Under the pieces are notes generated by a model. That model searched no databases and was not told the DNA's origin. It saw only the letters and a list, made by a program, of their open reading frames with translations. A stretch of DNA of 64,000 bases from Polytrichum commune (Eukaryota > Streptophyta > Polytrichopsida > Polytrichales > Polytrichaceae): assembly GCA_950295325.1 (NCBI GenBank), contig OX485804.1, positions 37,384,001 to 37,448,000 on the forward strand. The letters are read 5' to 3'. Shown here in pieces: positions 35,388 to 52,100 of the stretch. The first letter of the stretch is position 1. Each line of letters opens with the position of its first letter. The translations under genes and the position numbers were made by a program.

Positions 35388-35610
35388 ACTCAAGTGCACC
35401 TCATCTAGAGTTGTCTAACTCTTGTGCACATGTTCTCAATCCAGAAGGGTATAATTCCAGTGCACTAAATGTGGAGTTGTCTAACTCTTGTGCAGGTGTT
35501 CTCAATCTGGAGTGGTCTAATTCCAGTGCACTAAATGTGGAGTTGTCTAACTTCAAAGCACATGTTGTCAACTTAGAGTTGTCTAACTCTAGTCCATCCA
35601 TCTTTAATTG
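35388..35610 (+). repeat. 33/66-bp minisatellite
   Basis: GAGTTGTCTAAC recurs at 35408, 35474, 35540 and 35576. The 66-bp period is itself two related 33-bp halves (GTTGTCTAACTCTTGTGCA and GGTCTAATTCCAGTGCA). The open frames on both strands are products of the period being a multiple of three. Confidence 0.75.
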
Positions 35611-38600
35611 GCAGTTGTCTTGCTCCCATCATCCTTTGCTTACACACTGGCACATGTCGTTAAAGATTCATTCATCCATCAAAAATCTCTATTTACATTA
35701 CACTTCTCCGTGCCCAACAACATGTGCATGAAGTGCATATTTCCATTTTTAGTTCATTGTGGCAAAGATGGCCTTACTTATAATTGACTCAATCTTTGAT
35801 TGCACATCCACCTTGGTTGAATGATATTGAAGATTTAATTCCAGTTAAAAAAATGTGATTGCGGCATGCCCTTAGTTGTAATTCTTTTGATTTTTTATTT
35901 CTCCAACTTTTTTTTACACTACTTTTAACACACATCTATGTGTATGTGTGTGTGAGAAAGATAGATTCTTGGCTCACATGTGTACTTATCTATTATACAT
36001 TTATAATTATAATTTCATTAACCATTTTCTTATTATTTTCATTTTTATTCAATTACATTTTCTTTATCCTTTGACATTAACATACATACTCGGCTTTCCT
36101 GCTAGATAAAATTTTGAGAAAATTCATCAATGTGAAATATAAACAAAATTTATTTACTCCTTGACAGAACATAAATTACTAATCAAAGTTTCAAACCCAC
36201 CACAAATATAGAAAGAAAAATGGGATTAAAAGACTTGGTGAAGCGTGTAGAAGTGTGTGTGTTTAGGCAGTACATTGAACTGTTGGGTCCTTTGAGGCCC
36301 TCATTGTTTGCATGGCCATTTTGCAATGGGTTTATGTGGATGGATGGATGGATGGATGGATGGATGGATTTCATTATGGATATATCTGTCAAGCAACAAG
36401 ACTCAACTCGAAATATCATCAATACGATCAGTTAAATATTGTACTTGTAAAGATGTACAAGAGGGGACATCCAACTCATTGTCTTGCATGAGAATTCAAT
36501 GCGACCTATTGGTACACAATCAAAACAATATACACATCACGAGTTCCTAGTGAAATCCCAATCGCACCGTACCCATTGGATTTTGCGCCCCCTCCAATAT
36601 GTGTCCCTAGGTGCCAAATCAATGTATAACGGTTTTTTGGAACATCTTTCATACGTTATCCATTTAGGCGTTGTAATTCTCAAAATTGCGTTTGTTTTCA
36701 TGCCACATTAGAGTTATCTTTTTAAGGATAGAAGTAACCATCTAGTGTTTGGAGGTGCATCTTGTCTTTAGTATGTTAACTGGAAGCTCTTTGAACCCAA
36801 CAAGTACTTTGGATATAGATAATATGAATTCGTTAAACATCGCCGCTCTCTTACAGTTCCTAAGAAGTTCCAATCTCAATTTACATGTTCTCAAGCATAA
36901 TGATTACATTCATAACCAAATTCTAGTGAGGTTGAAAATAGGAGAAATATCTCTTTGAGCTTGTGTTTATTGGCTTATTGTTTATTGTGTTTATTTCAAG
37001 TAAAAAGCCATACTCTTATTCTAAAGTAAAAGTAAAAGTAAATGTTGTCTTGTTATCTTGAACCTTACACATACTAGATACATGGGAACGCACAATTGCA
37101 CGTGAGTTAGCCATGTGTGCATGATAATAATAGGGCATAGCAGTCTCATAACTAGTTGCTTGTTAATATTTACCACCGATTGCAGAGATAATGCAAGGGG
37201 TTTTAGGCTTTGGTGATGGAGACATGCTATCATACTTGACCAATGCCCTTGCTACTATGGGCATCTCCTCCTCCCAACTTGCTACATTGATTATCCCATT
37301 TAGTGTGCATGGTACTAATTCCTAAAACACACACTAATTTGCCAAATCTCAAAATTCGTGAGGGTTGACAGTTTTACCGAGTGCTAGTTAATTCATGAAC
37401 ACATGCTCATTTACCATACATGTCAAAAAAAAATGCTTACACTAAGGTATTTGTAGAGTGCATACTTTTTATTGAAAAACTTGAAGAGGCTTCTTCTTCT
37501 CCACTCACTTCTGAGGCATCTCCTAACACTAAGAAATTGAAGAGGGTTTGCATTGAGAGTTTCCAATACTTTGTCACTTTGGACCCCCAAAATCGTGAAT
37601 CTTCTAGTGACACTAATTTCATAGCATAAAGAAATTTAGGATAACCTTCACTAATTTCACATACACACTATTAGCCCACCCTCACTAATTCCATAATTAG
37701 TGTATTATTGTCAGTCTACCTATGTGGCTCATGGCAAGTGACATGCTTGACCCACCCATCAAATGCAAGATTCAATGCTAAATCTATTGGTCCACAAAGA
37801 CTTCATGTATTAAGTTAGCGTACTAAGGTTGTGCATAAAATTTCGCTCTTATATGCACGTCTTATTCATTACCAACACCTCCCCCTGCTATATTAACCCT
37901 TAAAGGATGTGGGGACTCAATATACGGCCATAAATGCAACCTATACATGCTTAACCAAGTTCAGAAATCATATTTTATATATCAAGTGTTTGAAACCTTA
38001 TGATATACATTGTCATATGTCAAGGACAAAATCAAAATATATTCATACTAGACATTGATGATCAAAATATAATGTATGCATTTCCATCCAAGAGCACTCA
38101 TGCTACATATATTTAATATCATTAAAGTGTTCAACTTACTCAAATAGTGCACTTGAAAAAATAGTGAGTGATTCTGGATAGGCTCACTTGTGACATGATT
38201 AACCAAAATGGAAGTTTGCTCAAATATGCTACTTTTTGCTTGGAGAGGCCTAGTTTGGGCATTTCAGACAATTAATGGTTAACTACCTTATTGAATCTAT
38301 ATTTGAGGTATATTCTTTGGATTCTCCTAAAATGGTCGGTAATTTTCCTGAAGTCTTGAATTTGAACCTAGTTTTGTGTTCTCAAACTCAATTGGTTCAT
38401 CTATAACTAAGGTAGATGGGTCTTAAGTGGCTCGTTTTCTTAATCAGACCCTTATATTTCATTGGTATGTGGTTCAATGAGGATCAAAGAGCAAACATCA
38501 TAAAAACACACGTCTAAAATAGGTTGGACTACATCTTCAAATATTAATAATTGTTCTACACTCAATAATGAACATAATTAAAAAGACCTATGTATCCAGT

Positions 38601-39050
38601 TAAGTAATCAACAAACATGCACTTCCGAGAATCATAACTAAATCAGGGGAGATTCAATTTTCAATTCGATATTTGCAGATGTTTCAGTATAGATTTGCTA
38701 ATATAACACGACTTTTGTTGTGTCAATCATAGTCTGCCAAGAGCCTAAGGCTAGTGTAAATGCAGCCTACAAAATTTGTGACTTAGCCTATAAAATTTTG
38801 AAAGTGTAGGACAAAGAGCCTGTGGACAATTTAAAAACATAGGATATCAACCTATGTGATAAAAAACATGTAGGAAATTTTGCCTACAAAGTTTTTAAAA
38901 GAGAGGATTTTAGCCATTCATCCTTCTTCAAATTGGGAAATTAGTTGACCTAAGTACATATCTTTAGGCTAATACTCGGGGCTCTTGGGTGGCACATAGA
39001 CGGATATCAATAATAGCCCTAACTCCCTTCCCACCAATCTTTACAAATAC
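35611..39050. other. gene-free AT-rich spacer
   Basis: I find no supportable coding region. It contains a TGGA tetranucleotide run (36337-36369). Around 38750-38900 there are repeated GCCTACAAAATTTT-like phrases in both orientations that recur near 39430-39660, probably a decayed hairpin element. Confidence 0.4.
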
Positions 39051-39275
39051 CATTCATCACAACTCCTCTCTCATCAGCTCCTCTCTCTCTCTCTGTGAAG
39101 CATCTCTCTCTCTCTCTCTCTCGCTCGCTGGCTCGCTGTGTTGAAATTCAAGTGTCGCAGTCTCACAGATCAAGCAACTCTCTCAATCTCTCGCGCAAGC
39201 AGTGTTGAAATTCAAGTGTCGCAGATCAAGCAACTCTGTGTGTGTGTGTGTGCGAGGTCAGCGAATCAGAAGATG
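39050..39275 (+). promoter_or_regulatory. CT-rich leader-like block ending ATG|GT
   Basis: CT dinucleotide runs, a tandem duplication of TGTTGAAATTCAAGTGTCGCAG (39138 and 39203), a GT run, and then an ATG (39273-39275) followed at once by GTGAGG, a strong donor. This looks like the 5' UTR and one-codon first exon of a plant gene. I could not find the rest of such a gene downstream, so it may be a fragment. Confidence 0.3.
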
Positions 39276-39779
39276 GTGAGGACTTTCACCCTTAAACTCA
39301 TTTGAATTTTAGCAACCTTTCATTATAATCAACTCTTTAAAAAAGAGTTGGTTAATCCTTGGCCTTCAAACGTGGTGAAGGGCTTAGCCAGGTTCAATTC
39401 TTGCCAAGGATACCACTTAGTACTCAAATTTTGAATTTAAAGCCTACAACATTAAAAGATATGAAGGATTTTAACCTACTAAAAATTAGTTTTGAAGGCA
39501 ATTGGTGGGTAACTTAAAAACTCAAAAGGTTTTCAACTTACAAAAATTTGATATTGTAGGATGCAACCTGTGCCATGAGGGAAATAGCCTATGCCCTTTT
39601 AAAGAGGTAGGCAATTAACCTCAATAACTTCAAAAACTTTTCGGACACTGTCAATGCAATGGGTAGAAGGTGGAGAACATGAAAAACGAACCAAATAACA
39701 CCCACATACCTTAGCAGTCGGTTCTCCCCATTCATGGGCACTTCAATATCCGAAAATTGAAAAGAGCTGAAGTTGGAAA

Positions 39780-40300
39780 AGGCTGTTTACACATGCTTGG
39801 TGACACGTGTCACTGGTACCACACGTGTGGATTTACTCCAAACCCCTGGCATGAATGGAGAACCCCTGCACAAACTATCGCGCACGCACCGTCGGATCCC
39901 TGATCCAATGGCTCGAAATCAGACACGAGGGATGACGAGATACCTTCGACCCGAGGCGATCCACAACCCGTCCGATGGAGGGGTGTATCTCAGCCGCCGA
40001 TTCAATGGCGAGGGTCGGCACCACCGTTGGATGGACGGGCATTGGGTGTTGCCCCTCCAGGCCTGGTTTTCGGTGCCCGGTGTGCAGGGCGGTAACTTAG
40101 TACTGCTCTGCTCTGCTCGGACAGCGATGGCGGAAGACAGGTACTGGGCATTGGGCGGCATTGAAATTTGTGACAAACGGGTCTCACAGTGGACCAGATT
40201 CAAGGATAGCTGGCTTTATGTTCATTACTAGTTTTATGAGAGATGTGTTGTTAGTATACCGTGCTGCTGGGTTAAGCTGTTAATGGCGAGCTGAGGCGTC
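39780..40300. other. GC-rich island with no recognised gene
   Basis: Base composition is clearly richer in G and C than its neighbours, and both strands have open frames (152 codons on plus, 94 on minus). The plus-strand product resembles no family I know and there is no splice context. It may be a promoter or leader region, or a gene fragment. 40300-40920 likewise shows only weak frames. Confidence 0.3.
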
Positions 40301-40926
40301 GACGACGTCATGAATGATCATAACTTTGCAGCATGCATACAGCTAGCAAACCTAGCGCGTAGTTAAAGAATTTCGGAGTACCGTTGGGCGTGTAGCTGGA
40401 GGAGCCCGGTGTACAGTGAAGCTCAACTTCCAAGGGTAAGAAGCTAGGATGCAGGGAAGAGTGCTGGGGGACCACCAACTGTGCGCTTTGCTTGATCAAC
40501 TCTTAATTTCTGCGTCAGAGTCAGTCAGGCGATTGGAGTGGTCTGTGCATCTTTCAGCTTTTTTGGGAGGATTTTTCTGAGGTGAGGGAAGTTTGTTAAC
40601 CTGTCCATGGGTTCTGAGGGGATCATCGACTTGTGGGGAGCAGTTGAGCGCATGAGAATTCTGGTAGTCTCATATGTAGGATGAGCTTTCGGTTGAGTGC
40701 AGCTTTTCTGAGTTTTGGGGTGTCGAAACCATCGTCTGTTCCGAGGTTTGAACATCGGGCATTGAGCTTATGATACCAATTTCGAGGTTGGGGCAATGCT
40801 ATAGCTCGTGTCTGCTGTTATCAATCTGCTTATCAATCTGTTCGATATCCGTATTGCAGGAGTGGTGTACCTGAGCTTCAACTAAGGCCTCCGGAATTTG
40901 ACTCTTCTTCGAACCACCATGCCCCA

Positions 40927-40936
40927 CTATATATAC
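40927..40936 (+). promoter_or_regulatory. TATA box of the aspartic protease gene
   Basis: CTATATATAC lies about 200 bp before the start codon, a normal distance for a plant gene with a leader of about 170 bases. No other good TATA candidate is nearby. Confidence 0.5.
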
Positions 40937-41132
40937 TATTGAGAAGCATGCATCGACACTGAAGCTCATTTGCAACTTTGCTGATTTGTAGTCAACCCTC
41001 CTGCAAGGCAGTATTGGAAACAGATCGATTAGGCATTGTGACCTTTAAAGGCGATTAGGCATCGACTTTGAGCATTGATAAGCTATTTCTTACGAAGTGA
41101 AGAGACGGGAGTACTTACACGGTAAGTTATAT

Positions 41133-43807
41133 ATGGCGATGGAGCTGAGCAAGTGGGTTGGCGACTTCAAATTAGCGCCTAGCCTCCTGTTCCTTGTGAT
41201 CACATGCCTTTCATGTTCGATGATTCCTGCATTGTCGGTTAATAAGAACATATACCACAACGCTGCTACTCTGGAGTCCTACCCGGAATATGTAACGCTA
41301 CACAAGTCGCGGAACGTGCATGGTACTGTGCACATGAGCGCTCGCGGCACGGAAGACTGGAAAGCCGGATGGCGAGAAGGTTTTGGCATGGAGCTTGTGC
41401 ACATGGACTCGCCGAGCTCGCCTTTCGCCAAGCGTGATGCCTCCCGGGCAGAGCTACATAGCCAGCTGCTGAACAGAGAGTCTGCACGCACGCACGCTCT
41501 TGGCAAACACATTTCCCATGTGCACTCGAAGCCGAAGTCTAGCAAGGCTGGCGGAGCAGGAGCACCCGCCGGCACAGCTTTGAAGGACCCAGTCACGTCA
41601 GGCTTAAATTCCGGCACCGGCGAGTACTTTGTAAAGCTGCAGGTATGGTTGTTGTACCGACGAGTACTTTGTAACTCTCCCATTTGGGACATGCCTCGCT
41701 TGTCAGAATTAAGGAACACTCGCATGCCACTAATTTGTAATGGTTATATGAACTGCACACTCGCACGCTCACATTGCTAGGAACATACAGCACAATTGAA
41801 GGAGCATAAGGTTACCTTCTATCCTATTGTAACAAAGGACATCCGGCCGTCAGATGGCTTCGTTGGTGCTGGCAGAAACTCCGAAAGAAATTTTCGACTG
41901 TAGTCCATCTTTGCAGACGTTGATGGATATCTAATTCTCTATGCACATTCTTTGCAAAGAGAAAATAAAGAACAGAAAAAAAAAATGACGACAAACTTAA
42001 CCGTGAAGCTTTACAGAGCTCGAAAGCCGATCTGTTGCGAAACTGGAGGAGTACTGTGTACTCTGGGTATCCATTTTACATGAAGAAACAGATAGGAGCA
42101 TGGAAGCATTTCATATTTTAGGAAGTGTAGAGATTGGTGAATTATGCACATTCTAATGTTTAGAGGCAAATAAAGAGCTCAATTCGTGAGGTTACGCAGA
42201 AAACGGCCTTGAAGTTGTAGCTCTCGAGTTCTGATCTGAAGTCAGTTTTCTGGAGAAATTGTCGGTTATAGTTGACTAGCGATCTCATTTTGCAGGTAGG
42301 AACCCCGGCGAAGGACGTAATAGCCACAATCGACACGGGGAGCGACATCTTCTGGCTCCAATGCAATCCCTGCCAAGAATGCTACCAACAGATCGGCCCG
42401 GTATTTGAGCCTCTGAACTCCACCTCCTTCCTCACGCTCAAATGCGCTTCCCCCATCTGCTCCCAGCTTCAGTTCTACAAGTGCGGCAAACAGACGAAAA
42501 ACTGCCTATACGCTGTAGCCTACGGAGACGGTTCGGTCACCGTGGGGACCTTCTCCCAAGACACGTTAACCCTGACCTCCACCACCGGTAACCCCTTCCA
42601 GATCCCGCAGTTCTCCTTCGGTTGCGGTCACGTCAACCAAGGTCTCTTCGTCGGTTCCGGTGGTATCTTAGGTCTCGGACGAGGCAAGCTCTCCTTGCCA
42701 TCGCAACTTGCAGGCAAAGTAGCCAACCAATTCACATATTGTCTAACGGATCGGTTTCTTGACCCGAACGCCAATAGCCACATCTTCTTCGGCGACACGA
42801 ACTCTGTAGGGCTGCAGTACACACCGCTGACGCAGAACCCGAAACTGCCTGAGTTTTACTACGTTAGCTTGACGGGAATCTCCGTTGGGCAGAACGTGAT
42901 CACCTTCCCTGCGAGCTTGTACACGTTGGATGCCACAGGCGCCGGCGGGATCATTCTTGACTCCGGGACGAGCATCACCCGCCTTATGGAGCCTTCCTAT
43001 AGCTTGTTCCGTGACTCGTTCCGGGCTGCGACCACTTACCTTAAAAGAGTGGACGGGGATACTCTCTTCGATACTTGCTATAACGTCCCCGGCGACACGG
43101 CCAAGATTCCCGCAGTCAGCCTTTTGTTTCAAAACAAGGTATGTGCACTTTCACACATCACGATTCTCGTCTCTTCAGGCATATGGTCTTGCATTTGCAA
43201 TGAGGTGATCATTGTGAGGCCATGATGGGGGATATTTTATGAATCCAGAATTGCATCAATTCCACTAGTTATAATTCCAAATTCTGGTTCCCATCCTGTA
43301 AGGAAACATTTGCCTTGTTGTGAGCAACTTACCAACTCCACAGAGAATTGTTTCCATTGTTTCGGATCGGCAATGGTCTCATCTGGTTAGCAATTGCGCA
43401 TCACGGAGATTGTCAATTCAAAGTTTTCGGAATTGAAGTTGACATGCAAATAATTGTAGGAGGCCAAATTGAAGATTTGAATGCTTTCTCTTTGACAATT
43501 CAGTGTACTGTCTTTTCAGTTGTTATGTGTTGCCAGAAAGCTGCATGATGGGGTGTTGTAAGGATGTTAAATGAATGTTTTGTCTAAGCCAGCTTGCATG
43601 TTATGGATGGAGCAGGCAACCTTGCCGCTGCCGGCAAACAATATTCTGCTGCCAGTTGATGCACAGGGCACGTACTGCCTGGCATTTGCTCCCAGTTGGG
43701 TGAACATCTCCATCATCGGGAACGTTCAACAACAAAACTTCCGTATTGAGTACGACTTGGCAAACTCGAGAGTTGGCTTCGAACGGATAGATTGCTCAGC
43801 GCAGTGA
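41133..43807 (+). CDS. nepenthesin-type aspartic protease (A1 family), three exons
   Basis: Exons: 41133-41642, 42296-43138, 43616-43807, all phase 0, giving 514 residues. A hydrophobic signal peptide is followed by a propeptide with the typical ELVHMDSPSSPF. The mature part begins GTGEYFVKLQVGTPAKDV. The two catalytic motifs are DTGS (Asp183) and DSGTS (Asp392). Between them lies the cysteine-rich nepenthesin insert (CNPCQECYQQ...CASPICSQ...CGKQTKNC) and the AYGDGS flap. The C-terminus has SIIGNVQQQNFRIEYDLANSRVGF. This is a secreted or vacuolar endopeptidase related to plant CND41/ASPG1-type enzymes; its substrate cannot be read from sequence. An in-frame ATG at 41097 would add 12 residues but puts a long charged stretch before the signal peptide. 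GGTAAGT at 41121 is probably a decoy donor. Confidence 0.92.
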
Positions 43808-45555
43808 TGTCCAGGAGCTCAATCGCAATTTCCAACCACAAAGGTTTATTCGAAGCTTCAGTACTGGAATTTTCTAACCAGAACCACTTTTTGCTCTTGA
43901 AACTTGAGAATCGACAACCTGGGGGATCAATTCATCTCAGTTTTCTATGACAAGGAATCATTATGTGTGAAGCTGTTAATACTCTGCAGCTAGAACAAGA
44001 AATTCATAAAGAACATTGGATAGTTGCAACGTACGCAGAAGGTGGATGAATTTATGACACAGTTTTAGTACATTGACATTTGAGTACCATTTTTGATGCA
44101 GCCATGTACAATGTAGCTGTAACTAGAGATGCGTATCAAGGAACGTCTTAATCATCAGACACATATATATGTCTTGAAACTCTACTTTGCGGACCTGTTG
44201 TACTGATCATTGTCAGCATTACTATGAAGCCTTTTTTTCCAGCATCACTACATAGTGTACTGAAACTACTTGTGCGCTAGCTTGATAAGTCTACTTAGAA
44301 CAATCTAGGCGGCAGTTATTCCATCTGAGGAAGATGAATGAGTGCGATACAAGAATTGACAAGACTCTTATCTGAACCAGTATTTTCCATGTACTTGAGT
44401 TTGATCCAAGGGCTTTGGCAACTCCAACCGATCCAATCCTAGTGCAATAATAAATTCCAAAAGAAAATCATTGCACATCTGTTTCACACAACGTTAGTAC
44501 TATTCAGGAGTTACTAATTTTGCACTTTATGGCTTGTTGTGAAAAGACTCCAGATGCCTAGAGATCTTGGAGAGAGTTAAACGTCATTGGCTTGCCAAAT
44601 TTGAAGTGACAAAGTTGTAAATATAGCTATGATTTGCCACCAAGCAGACTCGGTTGAACCATGCTTATTTGACTGATTGTTCACCACTTGTGGCATGCAA
44701 GGTTTCAGCAGTAGGGTGATGTGCCACATAAATTTTCGACCTAGGATTATTTAGTGCGCTGTCAGAAAACTTGGAAAGTGAACAAATCATGTTCTACTAA
44801 CGTAAGCAAATACTTCTAGTCAACTATAAGGTTCATTTTTTGAACTTAAGTTAATTATGTACAAAACGAGACATTAGATAGCCTTTGTTTATGGAGTCTG
44901 TTTGGAACATGAGTTTGGATAAGGTAGAATACTTATCCGGTGTAGATGTAATGTACGGAATCATCCTCAATGAGTATATTCAGAAATCTAATTTCAACAC
45001 TAGGTATTTACAATTTTCTCTAATAAAACAAGAGTTTGCTTTTGTACTTAATAAAATCTATACAATCTACCTTCCATGTATGCAGAATATTACTGCAACA
45101 AGAATTATGCTTAGACGTTTTCATTCACATTCACACAATATCTGAATTAGTTTAAACCATTGCATGCACTTACAACTAGATATTAAAAAATACACTCTTC
45201 ACACCTCTCCAAGGTGATCAATTTGAGGACTTCAGTAGTTGGGCACAGTATCATATAAACTTGGGGTTAATCGCAACAAGAAACTGTTTTTGATTACAAA
45301 AACGGGTGTCAAATTTTCCCCACTACTGTAGCTATCATCAAAATGTATTTTCCAGCCGTGACTCCCGAGTCACGTATGATACACCACGACTTACATGGAT
45401 TACCAGCAATAAAATTGTCTCTTGTGTACATCAAATACTACAATAGGAACCAATTAGCTCCTTCTCAAAGCAGTTCTGTCTGACTTCAACATTCGCAGTA
45501 ATGGACAAAACCCTTCTGCAGTATACAGGCGTGAATTTTCACACTAATTTTCTCT
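43808..45555. other. 3' flank of the protease and spacer to FtsH
   Basis: The two genes converge here. No further exon, RNA gene or clear repeat is visible. The open frame at 44885-45145 does not resemble a known family. Confidence 0.4.
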
Positions 45556-48521
<2,966 letters not shown>

Positions 48522-48689
48522 CCTGTACAGAAAAAGAGAGCGCGGACAATGCACCTGGCACCGAGAGGGTCAGGGCTTTACTTGTAGATTCAGAATCAGG
48601 ATTCAAAGTCTAAGGAAGCCAAGGAAAGGAACCGATTGCGGGTGGCGTCGCAGGTTCCTGATGAATCGAGTGATGTGGTGGCAGCCATG

Positions 48690-49175
48690 GCGTCGGGGCT
48701 GTGGCGGAGGCTCAGCCACTCGCGCCCTGTGACCCCCACATCCACCAGGGGTGTAGATTCTCGGGCCACCGCACCCAGAGGATGAAAGGAGCGCCTTATC
48801 ATCTAGCTCCCTTATAGATTATGACCGACAACTCTCCATTGCGGCGTCCGTCCGTCGTGACAAAGGGAAGGATGAAAGGAGGCGACCCATGATCTACAGA
48901 GAACATAGATTTTGAGCCACGAAGGCCTCCGCGGGTCCTTGTTTGTTTGAAAGGCAGGCCACTCGCACCCTGTGACCCCAACATCTATCACTATTATAGA
49001 TTCAAGAGCCCCACCTAAAACAAAGGATGAAGGGAGGCGACCTAAAATCTACAAACACCATAGATTATGGGCCAAAGCGGTGTCCGGCCATCGTGACGAA
49101 GGGAAGGATGAAAAGAGGTGACCCAGATCTAGAATAGGTGTAGATTGTGAGCCACGAAGGCTCTCGCAGATTCTC
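48690..49175. repeat. degenerate tandem repeats in the FtsH upstream region
   Basis: Variants of AAGGATGAAAGGAGGCGACC, ATCTACA..CATAGATT and GAGCCACGAAGGC recur three to four times with a spacing near 110-150 bp. They lie upstream of the FtsH transcription unit and could overlap its promoter. Confidence 0.5.
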
Positions 49176-49179
49176 TGGC

Positions 49180-52100
49180 ACCTACCTGGTTAGTCGGCTT
49201 GCTTGTTTTGGTGTATGGAAGGAAGGAAGGATGAAAGGGAGGGAGGGAAGTTATCATAATATCATCATAAAGGCAATCCAATGTCATTTGAAGCGGTGCG
49301 GTGGCGCAATGTGCTTGCACGGCAAGTATCCAAAAAAGTTACACCCCGGTTGAGGTTGTGAGGTGTGTCACACCATGCCTCAACCACATATAGCTTCGTA
49401 ACGTTGTTCGGAGGTGGGGACCCTCTTATATTTGGGATGTTGGCAATGGTTGGTGTCAATCATGTAAACGTCTTCTTTTTGGCTTTCTTTTGTAAATGTT
49501 TCACCCTGGTGCAAGAGATTCAAGTCTTGCATTCACAAGAGGAGTGTAGGTTAAACCTAGAACAAACAATTATCAAAATCATAGTATTGATTAGTGTGCA
49601 AGGCATGTGTTGTGGGCTTGGACGAGGTAGGGGTTTATTCCTCAGACAATGCCATGAAGATCCCTCCCCTCTACCTAGATTCAACATGAATTTGGGTTTG
49701 GGCGGAAGGAAATGGAAGGGTCATAATAGACAACTTTGATCCAAATATGAACTCATGACTAGTTTGAGAGGTTAAAGTTGGAGGTGGTATTTGCCAACAC
49801 CCATGAAAAACAAGTTGGCACCTTCCCGTCCATGGGGAATGATGTTGGAGTGAAGAGGATTGATGGGCAAGAAAGGATGCAAGGTCATTCCATGGAAAAT
49901 ACTTGGAACTGGATATTCAGTGCTATGGATATGAGCATAAGGTTGCCCCTCATCAATAACACACGTGGAAACTCATCACGAAAAGACATTGGTATTTGTG
50001 TGGTTATGGGAAAAAGTATCCCATTATGTACTCAAGATAGAGGACTATTGATTACCAAGATAGTGTATTCAATAGCCCACTTACTAATCCAACACACAAA
50101 TTGCCGAGTAATTTGTACATCTATCTCATTATGTGGTTGAGATTTTTATTTTTTGACATCATCTATAAGTTTTGGGGACACTTTGGTGTTATTATACACC
50201 TAACATATTCAATATATTGGGGAATGCACACATGGCCATTGTTAATATCTCTATCAATGTTTATGGCAATTCTCAATTGTAATTTTTTGACCTCATTGGG
50301 CCGCTTACTTGCATGGCATATCCTTCTTTTTTTAATCACATACCCCAAACACCCTCAGAACTCATTATAACCACTAATACAACATGTCCGCTTCATGAAG
50401 GAATGCTCACAGTTATAACCTTGCTTTGTCACATTCAAACTTGGATTTTCCTAAATATATGTGCAAAGACGCCGAGTTGTAGTAGACTTGTGCAATTCCA
50501 TGTTGTATAGTAGTGTCACAAATTTTTAGGTAAACTTGTATGCCGAGCCTTCACTCCAGCATATGAAAGTACAAGGCTCCAAGACCCACAATGCGGAATG
50601 CAAGGATTTTATAATATTGTGTTGACCCATGAATTTCAACGTGACTTATTAAGGTAGTGAGTCTATGTTCCCTCTAAGTTTTGATGTATGTTATGACATG
50701 CAATCTAGGAGTGGTCGCCCGCCTTATATGTTGTACATCCTCCCTTAATTCAAAGTTTGGTACACAAAATTAGCAAACTGGTTTGACAATATTGCTTTAC
50801 AACATGTGCATGATATCCAATTTGTTGAGGAGTCCTCTAAAACCTTTGGATGGCTCATTTAATATTTGTTGCAATTGTCAATCCACGTTCTAATATATGG
50901 TTCAGAAGTGACATCAATGTTGGTGAGTTTGCTATGGAAAACAAGATGTGTAAGATGTGTAGGATACTAGGTCTAGTCTAATAATAAAGTAGGGAGAGTG
51001 ATTGCAATTTCATGCATGTTAGCAAACATTATCTTTATGGAATCAACCTCTTCAGTTATTGGTCATCATGATGAAAAAACTCTTCAAAGGTATAATAGAA
51101 CATTACAATTGCAACAATTTGCCGCCCAAGCTCTTTATACGGATCCTTATGATGGGGATGGTAATCCTCTTACATATGAAGACCGTTAAAACAAGCAAAT
51201 GGAGCTTTACCGCATATATGAATATGTGCCAAAGGATAGTAGATCAAACTTCCTCCTTCTCATGAAATTGGTATTCAACAAGGTTGTCATCATGGCCAAA
51301 TCCAAATCCGTTCTGCACCGGACCACATTGAGGAACATACATGAAATGCTCAACTTCCATTTTCATTGTGGATGGGTTTTTGGTTGCGATTGACCAATTT
51401 GCCTTTGACTCTATAGCTGAAAGTCTATAAGAGACTACCGAATACGTAGAAATAAAAAAACATGAACAAAATATGAACAATTGTGGAAGACATAAACAAA
51501 TTACAACCGGTTAAATTCATGTTGATGATGTCTTAAGATTGACACTACTTCAATGGGATTATTTTATGAGCATAACCAACCTTAATAAGGACTAGGCCCA
51601 TACACAGTGGCTAGAGGTGAATCACACCAACAAAAAAATGTTGCAACCTTATGGTCAAGATTCCAAATTAAACCACCACGTGATCCCAATTGCACATCAT
51701 TTGCCTCATTGCCAACAAAAAAACACATTGGTATATAGATAATAGAGAATAAAAATGCTCAAGATCAAGAGCCTCAACCACATCACCTCCCCCCACCCAC
51801 CCACCCACCTCCCAAATAGTCCTTCACATCATCCTTTATAAGGAATGTCCAAGAATAACCTCCCGTTCACTATTACATCTTGAGAGTCAAACAAATCCAT
51901 CAAGTTAGTGTCATCAAAGTCTCTGCCATCCAAAGACATGATCAAATGCATCCATTCATCAATTAATTTAGCTAAGCCAATATTTGGTCCCAAAAATGTA
52001 TGGCCCTTGTTATTTTTCACATGACCAGTCAAATTATCGCCTCTTGAAAGTATTGCAGACCTTGGACAACTAACCAACTAATTCAACTATAAGTTAATTG

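Noticed and set aside
39358-39416. tRNA-like fold (TCCTTGG..CCAAGGA with GGTTCAATTC)
   Set aside because: The acceptor-like stem pairs, but only about 55 bases lie between the ends and no D arm or anticodon arm can be drawn. It is probably a decayed tRNA-like fragment or chance.
39773-40231. 152-codon protein gene
   Set aside because: No family resemblance and no splice or promoter context of its own; the opposite strand is also open because of the high GC content.
49290-49550. third SINE
   Set aside because: TGGCGCAATG resembles an A box and AGATTCAAGTC a weak B box, but they are over 200 bp apart and no target duplication is seen.
50998-51393. two adjacent frames as a small gene
   Set aside because: They could be joined across one stop, but no recognisable domain, splice signal or promoter supports them.
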